The notes under the pieces are model-generated. The model was not told the DNA's origin, searched no databases, and saw only the letters and a program-made list of their open reading frames with translations. DNA of 64,000 bases, from the NCBI RefSeq assembly GCF_003957745.1, contig NZ_CP020373.1, forward strand, positions 434,001 to 498,000. Direction: 5' to 3'. This DNA comes from Shewanella khirikhana (GTDB lineage Bacteria > Pseudomonadota > Gammaproteobacteria > Enterobacterales > Shewanellaceae). Below, in pieces: positions 49,707-60,942 of the stretch (within the stretch, counting starts at the first letter, position 1; every line of letters begins with the position of its first letter). The position numbers were made by a program, and so were the translations under genes.

Positions 49707-50980
49707 GCTGCTATCGGTGCCTGGTAGAGGTCTGGCATCACCCGCACCGTTTTGACCATGTTCTCCGCCACCTCAATCACTTCAATCGGGTAGCCTTCGA
49801 GGCGCATACTGGTGTTGGGCGAGGGGATTTCTTCCAGGTATTCGAGAATAAGCCCATTGAGGGTTTTAGGGCCATCGGTGGGCAAGTCCCACTTCATTTC
49901 TTTATTCAATTCACGGATGTTGATACCGGCATCAATCAGCAAGCTGCCGTCTTCCTGCTGGAAAATCTCGTCACTGGCGGTGGGCACCATGGAGGTGGTG
50001 AAGTCGCCGACAATCTCTTCAAGAATGTCTTCCAGGGTAACCAGACCCTGAATATCACCGTATTCATCCACCACCAGACCAATGCGCTCTTTATTTTGCT
50101 GGAAGTTGGCGAGCTGCACATTGAGCGGGGTGCCTTCTGGAATAAAGTACAGCTCTTTTACCGCCCGCAGCAGGGTGGATTTGCTGAACTGCTCTTTGGA
50201 TTGCAGTCTCAGGGCGTCACGCAGGTGGATAAAGCCGACCGCATCGTCGATGGTGTCGCGATAAACCAGCACCCGGGTATGGGGACTGGTAACCACCTGG
50301 CGGTTAATCACTTTGAAATCGTCATTGACGTTAATGGCGTAGATTTCGGCGCGGGGGATCATGATGTCTTCCACCGTCACCTTCTCCAAATCCAGAATCG
50401 ACAGCAGCATGTCCTGGTGACGTTGGGGTATAAGGGCGCCGGCCTCGTGTACAACGGTGCGCAGTTCTTCCTGACTCAGGGCATCGTTGGTTGCCACATT
50501 GCGAATACCAATCAGCCTCAGAATGCCGGAAGTAATGATGTTCATCACTTTCACGAGCGGCTGCAGTATCACCAGCAGCCACTTGAGCAGCAAACTCGAC
50601 GGGTAAGCGATACGTTCAGGATGCAATGCGGCGACGGTTTTTGGGGTCACTTCGGCAAACACCAGCACCACGACAGTCAGTACACCTGTGGCAATTGCCA
50701 CGCCCACATCGCCCCAAATACGGATGCCGATAATGGTGGCAATGGCCGATGCCAGAATGTTTACCAGGTTATTGCCAATCAGGATAAGACCAATCAAACG
50801 GTCTGGACGGTCAAGCAGCTTGGAGGCCCTTTTGGCTGCCTTGTGGCCGCTGCTTGCCAGATGGCGCAAGCGGTAGCGGTTTAAGGACATCATCGCGGTT
50901 TCTGAGCCTGAGAAGTAGGCAGAGATCAGGATTAACACTAACAGGGACAGCAGAAGTGTTCCGGTCGATATCGATTCCAA
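49691..50980 (-). CDS. corB: CorB/YfjD family transporter (CNNM with CBS domains)
   Basis: A 429-residue inner-membrane protein. An N-terminal DUF21/CNNM domain of four membrane segments (about 5-25, 60-84, 92-112 and 125-150; SGSETAMMSLNRYRLRHLA) is followed by a CBS pair (IMIPRAEIYAI, GLVVDEYGDIQGLVT) and a CorC-type C-terminal domain. The family takes part in magnesium transport or cobalt resistance. As in E. coli it lies next to ypjD and ffh. A good sigma-70 promoter is at 51013-51041. Confidence 0.92.
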   Translation of the reverse strand: MESISTGTLLLSLLVLILISAYFSGSETAMMSLNRYRLRHLASSGHKAAKRASKLLDRPDRLIGLILIGNNLVNILASAIATIIGIRIWGDVGVAIATGVLTVVVLVFAEVTPKTVAALHPERIAYPSSLLLKWLLVILQPLVKVMNIITSGILRLIGIRNVATNDALSQEELRTVVHEAGALIPQRHQDMLLSILDLEKVTVEDIMIPRAEIYAINVNDDFKVINRQVVTSPHTRVLVYRDTIDDAVGFIHLRDALRLQSKEQFSKSTLLRAVKELYFIPEGTPLNVQLANFQQNKERIGLVVDEYGDIQGLVTLEDILEEIVGDFTTSMVPTASDEIFQQEDGSLLIDAGINIRELNKEMKWDLPTDGPKTLNGLILEYLEEIPSPNTSMRLEGYPIEVIEVAENMVKTVRVMPDLYQAPIAAKKTP

Positions 50981-51012
50981 GCAGGGGCTCCATTAATGCC
51001 GGGCGAAGTTAG

Positions 51013-51041
51013 TAAATACTGGCATTTTAAAGGGGTGTCAA
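51013..51041 (-). promoter_or_regulatory. sigma-70 promoter of corB
   Basis: On the minus strand, TTGACA and TATTTA with exactly 17 bases between. Transcription would start near 51006, about 26 bases before the corB ATG. Confidence 0.75.
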
Positions 51042-51046
51042 GAGAA

Positions 51047-51067
51047 GCGGGGGCCTGAAGCCCCCGC
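51047..51067 (-). terminator. GC-rich hairpin after ypjD
   Basis: Stem GCGGGGGC/GCCCCCGC with a five-base loop, 9 bases past the ypjD stop. The following CTTCTCTT is only a weak T-run. Confidence 0.65.
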
Positions 51068-51075
51068 CTTGAGTA

Positions 51076-51864
51076 TCAGTGAAGGATGAGTTCCTTGACG
51101 ATACGGGCACCAAAATAGGCGAGTGAGAGCAGGGTTGCCCCTGTCAGGGTGTAGGCGATGGCGGTGCGAATGCGGCAACCTACCGAGTACTGCTGCCACA
51201 GCATAATGATGTACACAAACCAGGCGATAATCGACAGAATGGCCTTGTGGCCCTTGCCCTCGGCAAACATGTCATCGAGGAAAATAAAGCCGGTGGCAAG
51301 CCCCAGACTGAGCAGAATCACCCCAATAATCACCAGGTGATACAGCTGCTTTTCCACTGTCATCAGCGGCGGCATCGCCGGGCTCAACATAAACTGTTTC
51401 TGCTTGAGCTTTTTCTGGATCATCGCCAGCTGAATGGCATAGAGCGCGGCAATCATCAGCGCACTGTAGGCCATCAGCGACAGCACCACGTGGGCCAGCA
51501 CCTCTGGGTTGTGCTCAAAATGGGTGATGTACTTGGGTGGTACCAGCCACAGCAGCGCTACCGACAGCACCGAGCAGGCATACACCACCGGCACCACTAC
51601 TATCACTTTGAGACGGAAAATCAGCACACTGAAGGTGAAGGCAATGATCCAGTTCACCAAGGAGATCACATTGGTGAGGCTGAAGTTCTGACCATCATCG
51701 GTAAAGATGGCTTGTTGCAGCGCGGCGGCGTGAAGAACCACTGCAATTGAGGCCACAGCGGCAACCGCGCGGCGGTTGGGGCCTTCTGCATGGAACAGGC
51801 GACTGGTGACCAGTACCAGGGCGATACAGTAAAAAAACATGGCTGACGCAGAAAAAAGAACCAT
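51076..51864 (-). CDS. ypjD: YpjD-type inner-membrane protein (CcsA/cytochrome c assembly fold)
   Basis: A 262-residue protein with eight membrane segments. It belongs to the CcsA/CcmC-like group used in haem handling for cytochrome c; the second half (HFEHNPEVLAHVVLSLMAYSALM and WFVYIIMLWQQYSVGCRIR) is typical. In E. coli the gene lies beside ffh and corB, as here, and has been proposed to take part in divalent cation transport (CorE). The role is unsettled. Divergent from ffh. Confidence 0.88.
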   Translation of the reverse strand: MVLFSASAMFFYCIALVLVTSRLFHAEGPNRRAVAAVASIAVVLHAAALQQAIFTDDGQNFSLTNVISLVNWIIAFTFSVLIFRLKVIVVVPVVYACSVLSVALLWLVPPKYITHFEHNPEVLAHVVLSLMAYSALMIAALYAIQLAMIQKKLKQKQFMLSPAMPPLMTVEKQLYHLVIIGVILLSLGLATGFIFLDDMFAEGKGHKAILSIIAWFVYIIMLWQQYSVGCRIRTAIAYTLTGATLLSLAYFGARIVKELILH

Positions 51865-52118
51865 GGGGTATCAACCTACTTATTCATTACTCTTGGGCTT
51901 CGCGTAGCGAAAGCGGGATTGGCGATTCGGGAATTAGAATAACACGAGCCTTGCACAAATGGGCAGTGATGTGAGTTGCAAATTTTAGCCAATTCTGATT
52001 GTTAGCTCTGCTTTATTGGCCGTGGTGGGTGTTGGTCGCTTTTGGCAGGTAGCATAAACCGCTGGCATCGCTATAATACAGGCCAACTTTGACAATTCTT
52101 ATAGGTTAGCACTGGACG

Positions 52119-53492
<1,374 letters not shown>

Positions 53493-53648
53493 TCCCGGTA
53501 AGGTGCAGCCGGAAAAATGGCCAAATCCGGTTGCATTCGCCTGAAACTCAGGTAAAATTCTTCGGCTTTCTTGCTGGGACTCTTCCGCGAACACGGGGTT
53601 CCAGTTTTTATTTTTGCTTCGTGCAAATCATTAGAGGACAAAAAACGC

Positions 53649-53900
53649 ATGGTTACCATTCGTTTAGCTCGCGGTGGCGCTAAAAAGCGTCCATTCTACA
53701 ACATCGTAGTTACTGACTCTCGTAACGCCCGTGACGGCCGTTTCATCGAGCGCGTTGGTTTCTTCAACCCTCTGGCCAAAGGCCAGGAAGAAACTCTGCG
53801 TCTGGATCTGGACCGTGTTGATCACTGGGTAGGCAACGGTGCTTCTACTACCGATCGCGTAGCCAAGCTGATCAAAGACGCCCGTAAAGCTGCTGCTTAA
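53649..53900 (+). CDS. rpsP: ribosomal protein S16
   Basis: An 83-residue 30S subunit protein. [20 protein letters not shown] is the family signature; length matches E. coli (82). The ATG at 53649 follows a GAGGAC site. First of the rpsP-rimM-trmD-rplS operon, whose order is conserved in the gammaproteobacteria. Confidence 0.98.
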   Translation: MVTIRLARGGAKKRPFYNIVVTDSRNARDGRFIERVGFFNPLAKGQEETLRLDLDRVDHWVGNGASTTDRVAKLIKDARKAAA

Positions 53901-53920
53901 TGGCGTAAAGGTATAGATTG

Positions 53921-54451
53921 ATGAGCAGTAACCAACAGCCGGTAGTAGTGGGCAAAATCGGCTCCTGCTATGGCGTTAAAGGTTGGCTGAAGATCACGGC
54001 CTATACCGATTCCGTTGAAGGTATTTTTGACTACTCTCCCTGGTTTCTTAACGAGCAGGGAAAGTGGCGCGAAGTGAAGGTGTCCCAGTGGCGTTTTCAT
54101 GGGAAGTCAGTTGTGGCTGCCCTTGAAGGCGTGAATGACAGGGATCAGGCCCAGATGCTCACTAACTGTGAGATTGGGATCCTGGCGGACCAAATGCCCG
54201 AGTTGCCCTCAGACGAGTTCTACTGGCGCGATCTCATTGGCTGTGACGTTATCAACACCAAGGGCTACAACATGGGTGTGGTTGACCAGATCCTGGAAAC
54301 AGGTTCCAACGACGTACTCATGGTGAAGGCCAACGCCAAAGATGCTTTCGGCAAAACGGAACGTATGATTCCGTTTCTTCCCGACCAGTTCGTCCTTGAG
54401 GTCAAACTGGCGGAAAAACAGATTATTGTGGATTGGGATCCTGACTTCTAA
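53921..54451 (+). CDS. rimM: ribosome maturation factor RimM
   Basis: A 176-residue 30S maturation factor. [15 protein letters not shown] opens the RimM N-domain and the PRC-barrel follows ([27 protein letters not shown]). The ATG at 53921 is 20 bases after rpsP; a TTG one codon earlier is less likely. Confidence 0.97.
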   Translation: MSSNQQPVVVGKIGSCYGVKGWLKITAYTDSVEGIFDYSPWFLNEQGKWREVKVSQWRFHGKSVVAALEGVNDRDQAQMLTNCEIGILADQMPELPSDEFYWRDLIGCDVINTKGYNMGVVDQILETGSNDVLMVKANAKDAFGKTERMIPFLPDQFVLEVKLAEKQIIVDWDPDF

Positions 54452-54466
54452 ATCGAGGTACTAAAC

Positions 54467-55213
54467 ATGTGGTTAGGGGTAGTAACCCTGTTTCCCGAAA
54501 TGTTTCGTGCCATCACTGATTTTGGGGTCACGGGTCGGGCCATCAAGAATGGCCTGCTGGAGTTGCACACGTGGAATCCCCGTGATTTCACCCATGACCG
54601 GCACAGAACCGTGGACGACCGACCTTATGGCGGCGGACCGGGAATGCTGATGATGGTGCAACCACTGAAAGATGCCATCCAAGCTGCCCGTGAGGCGGCT
54701 GGTGAAGGTGCTAAGGTAATTTATCTGTCGCCTCAGGGGCGCAAGCTGACACAGCGTGGCGCAACTGAACTGGCAGGTTCGCAGAAGTTGATTTTGGTGT
54801 GTGGACGATACGAAGGTATCGACGAGCGCATCATTCAGACTGAAGTGGACGAGGAATGGTCAATCGGTGATTACGTGCTTTCGGGCGGTGAATTACCGGC
54901 AATGACCCTGATCGATGCAGTGTCCCGCCTGGTGCCCGGCGTGCTGGGTAAACAGGCTTCGGCGGAGCAGGACTCCTTCTCCGACGGCTTGCTCGATTGT
55001 CCTCATTACACCCGGCCCGAATCTTTGGATGGACTGGATGTGCCGGCAGTGTTGCTCGGTGGCAACCACGAAGATATTAGACGCTGGCGTCTTAAACAAA
55101 GTCTCGGAAGAACTTTTTTAAGAAGACCAGAATTATTTGAAAATCTAGCTCTGACTGACGAACAAACCCGCCTTTTGGCCCAGTTTGTCGACGAAATGGA
55201 TAATCCACAGTAG
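54467..55213 (+). CDS. trmD: tRNA (guanine-37-N1)-methyltransferase
   Basis: A 248-residue SPOUT methyltransferase that makes m1G37 and so prevents frameshifting. [18 protein letters not shown], the knot segments [13 protein letters not shown] and [14 protein letters not shown], and [11 protein letters not shown] are all visible. It is third in the rpsP operon. Confidence 0.98.
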   Translation: MWLGVVTLFPEMFRAITDFGVTGRAIKNGLLELHTWNPRDFTHDRHRTVDDRPYGGGPGMLMMVQPLKDAIQAAREAAGEGAKVIYLSPQGRKLTQRGATELAGSQKLILVCGRYEGIDERIIQTEVDEEWSIGDYVLSGGELPAMTLIDAVSRLVPGVLGKQASAEQDSFSDGLLDCPHYTRPESLDGLDVPAVLLGGNHEDIRRWRLKQSLGRTFLRRPELFENLALTDEQTRLLAQFVDEMDNPQ

Positions 55214-55246
55214 TCGTAGCTCAGTTAAATCTAGTATGGAGTTTAC

Positions 55247-55600
55247 ATGAACAACATCATCAAGATGCTCAACGATGAGCAAATGAAAAACGACGTTCCT
55301 GATTTCGGCCCAGGTGATACCGTAGTGGTTCAGGTTCGTGTTAAAGAAGGTGACAAAGAGCGTCTGCAGGCCTTCGAAGGCGTTGTAATCGCCAAGCGTA
55401 ACCGTGGTCTGCACTCTGCCTTTACCGTTCGTAAGATTTCTAACGGCGAAGGTGTTGAGCGTGCTTTCCAAACTCACAGCCCTCTGATTTCCAGCATCGA
55501 AGTTAAGCGTCGTGGCCGCGTTCGTCGCGCCAAGCTGTACTATCTGCGTGAGCGTTCAGGTAAGTCTGCACGTATCCGTGAGAAGCTGGCGACCAAGTAA
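55247..55600 (+). CDS. rplS: ribosomal protein L19
   Basis: A 117-residue 50S protein at the subunit interface. [20 protein letters not shown] and the end [19 protein letters not shown] are the family pattern; length matches E. coli (115). Last in the operon, ended by a terminator at 55632. Confidence 0.98.
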   Translation: MNNIIKMLNDEQMKNDVPDFGPGDTVVVQVRVKEGDKERLQAFEGVVIAKRNRGLHSAFTVRKISNGEGVERAFQTHSPLISSIEVKRRGRVRRAKLYYLRERSGKSARIREKLATK

Positions 55601-55631
55601 TCGCCCAAAAAAGACGCAAGTGTTCGCACAG

Positions 55632-55656
55632 AAAACCGCCCTCGTGGCGGTTTTTT
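55632..55656 (+). terminator. terminator of the rpsP-rplS operon
   Basis: Stem AACCGCC/GGCGGTT with a five-base loop and six T, about 35 bases past rplS. Confidence 0.9.
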
Positions 55657-55793
55657 GTTTTTGTCGCCATCGTAAAGTTGCCGCTGCCACGGCTTTCCTC
55701 CCGCCTTCTGACGGCATCCCCACGAATTTTGAATGAATTTTTATCAACTGCGCTTGCAGGCCGCCGACTAAACAGGCACACTGTGCTCTCAAG

Positions 55794-55813
55794 TGTAATG
55801 GTGTAGCATTACA
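55794..55813. promoter_or_regulatory. palindromic operator candidate before aroF
   Basis: Perfect arms TGTAATG and CATTACA with six bases between, 83 bases before the aroF ATG. It recalls a TyrR box (TGTAAA-N6-TTTACA), but the TGTAA halves are two bases further apart. Confidence 0.5.
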
Positions 55814-55896
55814 AAAATACAGTTTTGAATGTATAGATGTCAGCTGAGGTTGTCGATGGGGCAATGTCAGCGCCGTTAAACATAAAAGGTGAACCC

Positions 55897-56988
55897 ATGC
55901 AGCAAGATACCATCAACAATGTGCACATCAGCGCCGAGAAGGTGCTTATCACGCCACAAGAGCTAAAACGCGAACTGCCATTGTCGGAGCATGGGTACCA
56001 GTATATTTTGCGCTCCCGCCGCACCGTGGCCGACATAGTGCACAAACGCGACCCTCGCTTGTTGGTGGTGGCGGGTCCTTGCTCTATCCATGATATCGCC
56101 GCCGCCAAGGAGTATGCCCTTAAGCTTAAAAAGCTCCATGATGAGCTCAAAGACGAGTTCTTCATTCTGATGCGGGTCTACTTCGAAAAGCCCCGAACCA
56201 CAGTAGGTTGGAAGGGCATGATTAACGACCCGGATATGGATGAGTCATTCGATGTGGAGAAGGGCTTACGCCTTGCCCGCGAGCTGATGATTTTCCTCGC
56301 CGAGCTTGAACTGCCGGTGGCCACCGAGGCGCTCGACCCTATCAGCCCCCAGTACATTTCAGAGCTTATCACCTGGTCAGCCATCGGTGCCCGCACCACT
56401 GAGTCACAGACCCACAGGGAAATGGCCTCAGGTCTGTCGATGCCGGTTGGCTTTAAAAACGGCACCGACGGTAAGCTGGATGTGGCCATCAATGCCATGA
56501 AGTCCGCCGCCAGTGGTCACCGCTTTATGGGCATTAACCAGCAGGGCCAGGTGGCGCTTTTGCAAACCAATGGTAACCCCGATGGCCATATCATTCTGCG
56601 CGGCGGCAGCAAGCCCAACTACGACGCCGTCAGCGTAGCCGAATGTGAAACTCAGGTGCGCTGGGCGGGTCTTGATCCCAAATTGGTGATTGACTGCAGC
56701 CATGGCAATTCCTCCAAAGATCATAACCGTCAGGACCCTGTGTGCCGTGACGTGTTCGACCAGGTTGCCGCCGGCAGTGACGCCATCATTGGGGTGATGT
56801 TGGAGAGTCATCTGAATGCCGGTAACCAGCCTTGTGACAAACCCCTGTCTGAGCTTAAATACGGCGTATCTGTTACCGATGCCTGCATCGACTGGCAGAC
56901 CACCGAAACCTTGCTTCGTGATGGCGCCAAGACCCTTGCCGGGGTGATCCCAGGCCGTTTTGCCATCCCAAGGGCCGCCAATGGCTGA
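55897..56988 (+). CDS. aroF: DAHP synthase, AroF (tyrosine-sensitive) type
   Basis: A 363-residue class I-alpha DAHP synthase joining PEP and erythrose 4-phosphate, the first step of the shikimate pathway. [20 protein letters not shown] and [12 protein letters not shown] hold the metal- and PEP-binding residues. The start [16 protein letters not shown] at 55897, behind AAAGGTG, is that of E. coli AroF; in-frame ATGs at 55837 and 55864 are less likely. Immediately followed by tyrA, again as in E. coli, which supports tyrosine control. AroF rather than AroG is inferred from this pairing. Confidence 0.93.
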   Translation: MQQDTINNVHISAEKVLITPQELKRELPLSEHGYQYILRSRRTVADIVHKRDPRLLVVAGPCSIHDIAAAKEYALKLKKLHDELKDEFFILMRVYFEKPRTTVGWKGMINDPDMDESFDVEKGLRLARELMIFLAELELPVATEALDPISPQYISELITWSAIGARTTESQTHREMASGLSMPVGFKNGTDGKLDVAINAMKSAASGHRFMGINQQGQVALLQTNGNPDGHIILRGGSKPNYDAVSVAECETQVRWAGLDPKLVIDCSHGNSSKDHNRQDPVCRDVFDQVAAGSDAIIGVMLESHLNAGNQPCDKPLSELKYGVSVTDACIDWQTTETLLRDGAKTLAGVIPGRFAIPRAANG

Positions 56989-57001
56989 CAGGATATTTGA
57001 T

Positions 57002-58141
57002 ATGAGCGAAAAGACCACCGCCGAACTCGAGAATTTACGGGACCTTATTGATGGTGTAGACAGCCAGCTTCTGTCGCTGCTGAGAAAACGTCTCGATCTG
57101 GTGGCCCAGGTCGGTACCGTCAAACACGCTGCTGGGCTACCGATTTATGCCCCGGCGCGGGAGGCGGCCATGCTCGGCAAGCGCCGCACCGAAGCCGAGG
57201 CCATGGGGGTGAGCCCGCAGCTGATTGAAGACATCTTGAGACGGCTGATGCGTGAATCCTACATGAGCGAGAAGGATGTGGGCTTCAAACAGGTGAACCC
57301 TGAGCTTGGCCATATCGTCATCATAGGTGGTCAGGGGCAGCTGGGGCGATTGTTCGCCCAGATGTTTGCGCTCTCTGGATATGAGGTGCGCCTCTTGGAC
57401 AAAGAGGATTGGGACCATGCCGACGAGCTGTTTCAAGGCGCCGGTTTGGTGCTGGTGACTGTGCCTATTGCCGCTACCTGTTCGCTTATCCGTGAGCGCC
57501 TGGGTAATTTGCCAAAGCACTGCATACTGGCGGATCTGACCTCCGTCAAGGGGGCGCCACTCAAGGCCATGCTGGAAACTCACAAAGGGCCGGTTGTCGG
57601 GCTACACCCCATGTTCGGCCCGGATGTGGGCAGCCTTGCCAAGCAGGTGGTGGTGGTGTGCCATGGCCGTGAGCCAAACCAGTACCAGTGGCTGATGGAG
57701 CAGATTGGCATTTGGGGTGCACGCCTGGTGGAGGCCGACGCCGGTCGCCACGATAAGGCAATGCAATTGGTGCAGGCCATGCGTCACTTCTCGTCGTTCG
57801 TCTATGGCTTGAACCTTTGCCGTGAGCAGGCGGACATCGATACCCTGCTCGAGTTCAGCTCGCCCATTTACCGGCTGGAGCTTGCGATGGTAGGGCGTCT
57901 TTTTGCCCAGAGCGGCGAGCTGTATGCTGACATTATCTTCGCCCAGCAAGAGAGTCTGACGGCCATTGCTGACTTCCTCGATAACTACCGCGATGCGCTG
58001 GAGCTGTTGAAAACAGGTGACAGAGCAGGCTTTATCACGCGCTTCAACGAAGTTTCAAACTGGTTTGGCAATTACTCCCAGCAGTTCCTCACCGAAAGCC
58101 GTGCCATGCTGCAATCGGTCAACGATATGCGGTCGGTGTAA
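57002..58141 (+). CDS. tyrA: bifunctional chorismate mutase / prephenate dehydrogenase
   Basis: A 379-residue enzyme taking chorismate to prephenate and on to 4-hydroxyphenylpyruvate. The AroQ mutase occupies residues 1-90 ([19 protein letters not shown]), and the dehydrogenase starts with the NAD-binding [16 protein letters not shown] and has [12 protein letters not shown]. The ATG at 57002 is 13 bases after aroF; one at 56981 is possible. Close in length to E. coli (373). Confidence 0.96.
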   Translation: MSEKTTAELENLRDLIDGVDSQLLSLLRKRLDLVAQVGTVKHAAGLPIYAPAREAAMLGKRRTEAEAMGVSPQLIEDILRRLMRESYMSEKDVGFKQVNPELGHIVIIGGQGQLGRLFAQMFALSGYEVRLLDKEDWDHADELFQGAGLVLVTVPIAATCSLIRERLGNLPKHCILADLTSVKGAPLKAMLETHKGPVVGLHPMFGPDVGSLAKQVVVVCHGREPNQYQWLMEQIGIWGARLVEADAGRHDKAMQLVQAMRHFSSFVYGLNLCREQADIDTLLEFSSPIYRLELAMVGRLFAQSGELYADIIFAQQESLTAIADFLDNYRDALELLKTGDRAGFITRFNEVSNWFGNYSQQFLTESRAMLQSVNDMRSV

Positions 58142-58345
58142 CCGACGGGCAGCTAGAAGCTGATACCGTTGCTGAGCGTCGACTGGCTTAAGTTTGCGCT
58201 CAGCATCGAAAGATATACTCGGGCTGTTTTTTCGGGCCTTGGTTGCGCTTTTGCCAATGGGAAAGTAAGGTTAAATCAGGGCCGTGACCAATATGTTGCA
58301 AACGGTTCAATTTACCGACTCTCGTCAGCCTTACCGGAGCACGCC

Positions 58346-58720
58346 ATGGCCCAATTGAGTTTGCCCCACGCCACCGCCCAGGATACCAGCCTTATTCATT
58401 TGCAGTATGGGCTGATGAGTGCCTTTCCCCTGTTGCTGCCGGTGCTGGCAGCGCTGGTGCTCAATCTGTCGCTGCGCAAAAGTGATTGCTGCAGTATCTG
58501 CATTACCCACCTTAAGTGGCAGCGTAACTCCATGTTTGGGTTGGTGCTTGGTGCAGCTGCCTGGTATTGGTTGCCGACAGGGTGGATGGCGGCTACGGCT
58601 TTGGTGGCTGTGCTTGCCTGGTTTGTGCTGCGGATTGTAAAGGGCTGGGTCAGCCTGATTGATGGGGTTGCGATTCAGTCGACGATGCGCCGGGAGCAAG
58701 CGGCCAACTCTATCGAGTAA
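58346..58720 (+). CDS. small inner-membrane protein, DUF4870-like
   Basis: A 124-residue protein with three membrane segments. The stretch SICITHLKWQRNSMF before the second one and FVLRIVKGWVSLIDG after the last recall the small DUF4870-type membrane proteins, which often read SHFRWQ and YRIVKGWLALNDG. ATG at 58346 is chosen because CGGAG precedes it; an upstream ATG at 58169 would give an implausible leader. No known function. Confidence 0.65.
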   Translation: MAQLSLPHATAQDTSLIHLQYGLMSAFPLLLPVLAALVLNLSLRKSDCCSICITHLKWQRNSMFGLVLGAAAWYWLPTGWMAATALVAVLAWFVLRIVKGWVSLIDGVAIQSTMRREQAANSIE

Positions 58721-58737
58721 CGGATAATCGCACTAAG

Positions 58738-58763
58738 CAAAAGGGGCCAATTGGCCCCTTTTT
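58738..58763. terminator. bidirectional terminator between the DUF4870-like gene and pheA
   Basis: A self-complementary GGGGCCAATTGGCCCC with A-run before and five T after. It closes the plus-strand gene and lies 35 bases after the pheA stop. Confidence 0.88.
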
Positions 58764-58797
58764 CACATGTTCAGTTCACAAACAGTCGGGTCATGAC

Positions 58798-60774
58798 TTA
58801 GATAAAAAACTGTCGCAGGGTATCGCTGTAATGACTTTCTGCGATAGCGGCATCCAGCGGCACTTCCAGCAGCAAGCCATCGGCACCAAGGTTTCTTACC
58901 GCCTTGGCCTGGCGGGGACAGGCGTCGTGACTGACCGCATAGCTTGGATTCACCAGCACTGGCAGATGGCTGCGGGCTTTAAGCTCCACCAAACCTGCCA
59001 AATCCAGCGTGGCCAAGCTGCTGCTATTAAAGCTACTGACCCCTGACTCACACAGCATCAGCTGCTGATTGCCGGCGCCCAGGATCACATCGGCCGCAGC
59101 CAGCAGCTCATCGATATCCGCCATGGTATTGCGCTCAAGCACCAACGGCAGATGCAGCTTACCTACGCGCTCCAGCAGCGGTCTGTTGAACATCTGCTTG
59201 CCTTTAATCAGGATAAGCTCGACCCGGGAGATGGCATGCTCAAGCTCCTCTTCTCTGTCCACGGCTGCCGCCGTCACAAGGCCGAACTTCTCGGCTGCTT
59301 TGGCACAGGCATCCAGCGCTTTGGCGGGATCCGGCCGCTCCGACAGCTTATCCAGCACAAGCCCGGCAAAGCCGGCGGCCTTAAGCTGCTTGAGGAAAGG
59401 CTCGAAGCCCTTAAGGGTGTCCGGCAGCGCAAGCTGAGCCAGAGCACCTGTATTACCATTGCCAATCAGTAGCGGGCCTGCCTGCACTTCACTGACAGAT
59501 TCTTTATAGCCAAGGCTGTGGCGGGCCGGAGCATCAGTGATCTGAGACTGGCCCTTGGCGGACGCTGGTGCATCGGCACGGAAATGCTCAGGCTCTATCA
59601 ATAGTTGGGCATTGGAGAGCTGGGTGGGCGCCACAGTTTCGCAGGGGTAACAACCCAATACTTTGATAAAGCGGGTAATGCGCTCAAGCTCTTTCAGTGC
59701 CAATTGCATAGGCGCGCTGGTGAGATTGGCGTCGATATCCAAATAAAACATCTCTTCCCATGGCGTGCCGGGAATGGGGCGGCTTTCCAGCTTACTCATA
59801 TTGAGGTTATTGGCCTTGAGTACCAGCAGAGCTTCCACCAGGGCGCCGGGCTTCTGGCCGGTGGCCATGATCAGGGTGCACTTGGCGGGCAGTTGCTCGG
59901 GCACGGCCACCGCTTTACGGGCCACAACGATAAAGCGGCTCTGGTTGACCTTTTGGTTGGCAAGCCCCTTCTCGATGGCTTCCAGCTGGTACAGGGCGCC
60001 ACCTTCGGCGCTGCCGATGGCGGCAACATCCTTGCTGTCTGCCGCCTGCACTTTTTCCATGGCTTCGGCGCTGGAGGCGCAATATTCAAGCCTTACCCCG
60101 GGATGGCGGGCCAGATAGCGACTGCACTGACTGATGGGCTGAGGATGGGCGTACAGCGTCTTGATGTCGCTCGCCTTGGTGCCGGGCTTGGCCAGCAGGC
60201 AATGGCCCACTTCAATGGTGGTTTCACCGACGATGGCCAGACTGGTGTGCTGCAGCACATCATAGACTTCGTTAATGGAGCCTGAGGAGGTGTTCTCAAT
60301 CGGCAGGAAGCCATAATCGGCATGGCCAGACTCAACTGCGTGCACGATTTCATCGAAGCTCTGGCAGCCCAAATCCACCATGTCGACCTGACGGCGCTGA
60401 CAGTAGCGATTGGCGGCAAGGTAAGAGTAGGAGCCTCGGGCGCCCAGATAAGCGATGCAATATTGCTGCTTTTGGGTCTCAGGATTGGCTCGGCCATGGA
60501 GATAGGCCTGTTGGTTCAGCACCGAGTCTTCGATGATGCTCTGGTACAGCTGCATCACAAAGTGGGGGTCGAGACCCTGTTCACGGCCTTTTTGCACCAG
60601 TCGAGACAGCAGTTCGCGCTCGCGCTGGGTGTCGCGCACCGGACGTACATCCACCTCTTTGCTGCGGGCAACTTCGAGGCTGAGGTTCCGGCGCTTGGCC
60701 AGTAATTGCAGCACTGTGTTGTCGATGTCGGTGATCTGCTCCCGGGTTTCGCTCAGGGGCTGTGGTTTCTCCAT
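58798..60774 (-). CDS. pheA: chorismate mutase-prephenate dehydratase fused to a degenerate DAHP-synthase-like domain
   Basis: A 658-residue protein; E. coli PheA has 386. Residues 1-100 are an AroQ mutase (LLAKRRNLSLEVARSK), about 105-285 the dehydratase (NQSRFIVVARK, Ser where E. coli has Thr in TRF), and 295-390 the ACT domain with GALVEALLVL and ESRP for phenylalanine binding. The last 240 residues match a type I-beta DAHP synthase by pattern: MLCESGVSSFNSSSLATLDL for CERG...NTLDL, SHLPVLVNPSYAV for HLPVIVDPSHGT, and ADGLLLEV. The GPC and KPRTSP motifs are gone, His of PSH is Tyr, and Arg of CERG is Ser, so it should be inactive. The ATG at 60774 follows AGAGG. Confidence 0.93.
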   Translation of the reverse strand: MEKPQPLSETREQITDIDNTVLQLLAKRRNLSLEVARSKEVDVRPVRDTQRERELLSRLVQKGREQGLDPHFVMQLYQSIIEDSVLNQQAYLHGRANPETQKQQYCIAYLGARGSYSYLAANRYCQRRQVDMVDLGCQSFDEIVHAVESGHADYGFLPIENTSSGSINEVYDVLQHTSLAIVGETTIEVGHCLLAKPGTKASDIKTLYAHPQPISQCSRYLARHPGVRLEYCASSAEAMEKVQAADSKDVAAIGSAEGGALYQLEAIEKGLANQKVNQSRFIVVARKAVAVPEQLPAKCTLIMATGQKPGALVEALLVLKANNLNMSKLESRPIPGTPWEEMFYLDIDANLTSAPMQLALKELERITRFIKVLGCYPCETVAPTQLSNAQLLIEPEHFRADAPASAKGQSQITDAPARHSLGYKESVSEVQAGPLLIGNGNTGALAQLALPDTLKGFEPFLKQLKAAGFAGLVLDKLSERPDPAKALDACAKAAEKFGLVTAAAVDREEELEHAISRVELILIKGKQMFNRPLLERVGKLHLPLVLERNTMADIDELLAAADVILGAGNQQLMLCESGVSSFNSSSLATLDLAGLVELKARSHLPVLVNPSYAVSHDACPRQAKAVRNLGADGLLLEVPLDAAIAESHYSDTLRQFFI

Positions 60775-60809
60775 GCTGACCTCTGTTTGTGTTAACTGCA
60801 TCGCCTAAC

Positions 60810-60838
60810 AAAAAAGCCCCCCGGTTTGGCGGGAGGCT
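60810..60838 (-). terminator. pheA attenuator (terminator hairpin)
   Basis: On the minus strand, stem AGCCTCCCG/CGGGGGGCT (one G-U pair) with a six-base loop, followed by six T and lying about 36 bases before the pheA ATG. GGAGGC just after pheL can pair with GCCTCC of its 5' arm to form an antiterminator. Confidence 0.85.
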
Positions 60839-60880
60839 TTTGAATTTTCACTTTCGTTTTTACACAGAAAATCCGCCTCC

Positions 60881-60934
60881 TCAAGGGAAGTGAATAAAAA
60901 AGAAAGTAAAAACTGCAAATACGGGTGTTTTCAT
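60881..60934 (-). CDS. pheL: pheA leader peptide
   Basis: A 17-codon frame, MKTPVFAVFTFFFIHFP, then TGA. Six of 17 codons are for phenylalanine, with three in a row, as in E. coli PheL ([15 protein letters not shown]). It lies between raiA and pheA, the same position as in E. coli, and is followed by the antiterminator and terminator sequences. Ribosome stalling at Phe codons when charged tRNA-Phe is scarce should favour the antiterminator, raising pheA expression. Confidence 0.9.
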   Translation of the reverse strand: MKTPVFAVFTFFFIHFP

Positions 60935-60942
60935 GGCCTTTA

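Noticed and set aside
52072..52077. TATAAT upstream of ffh as a full sigma-70 promoter
   Set aside because: No acceptable -35 element lies 16-18 bases upstream, so only the -10 match is noted with ffh.
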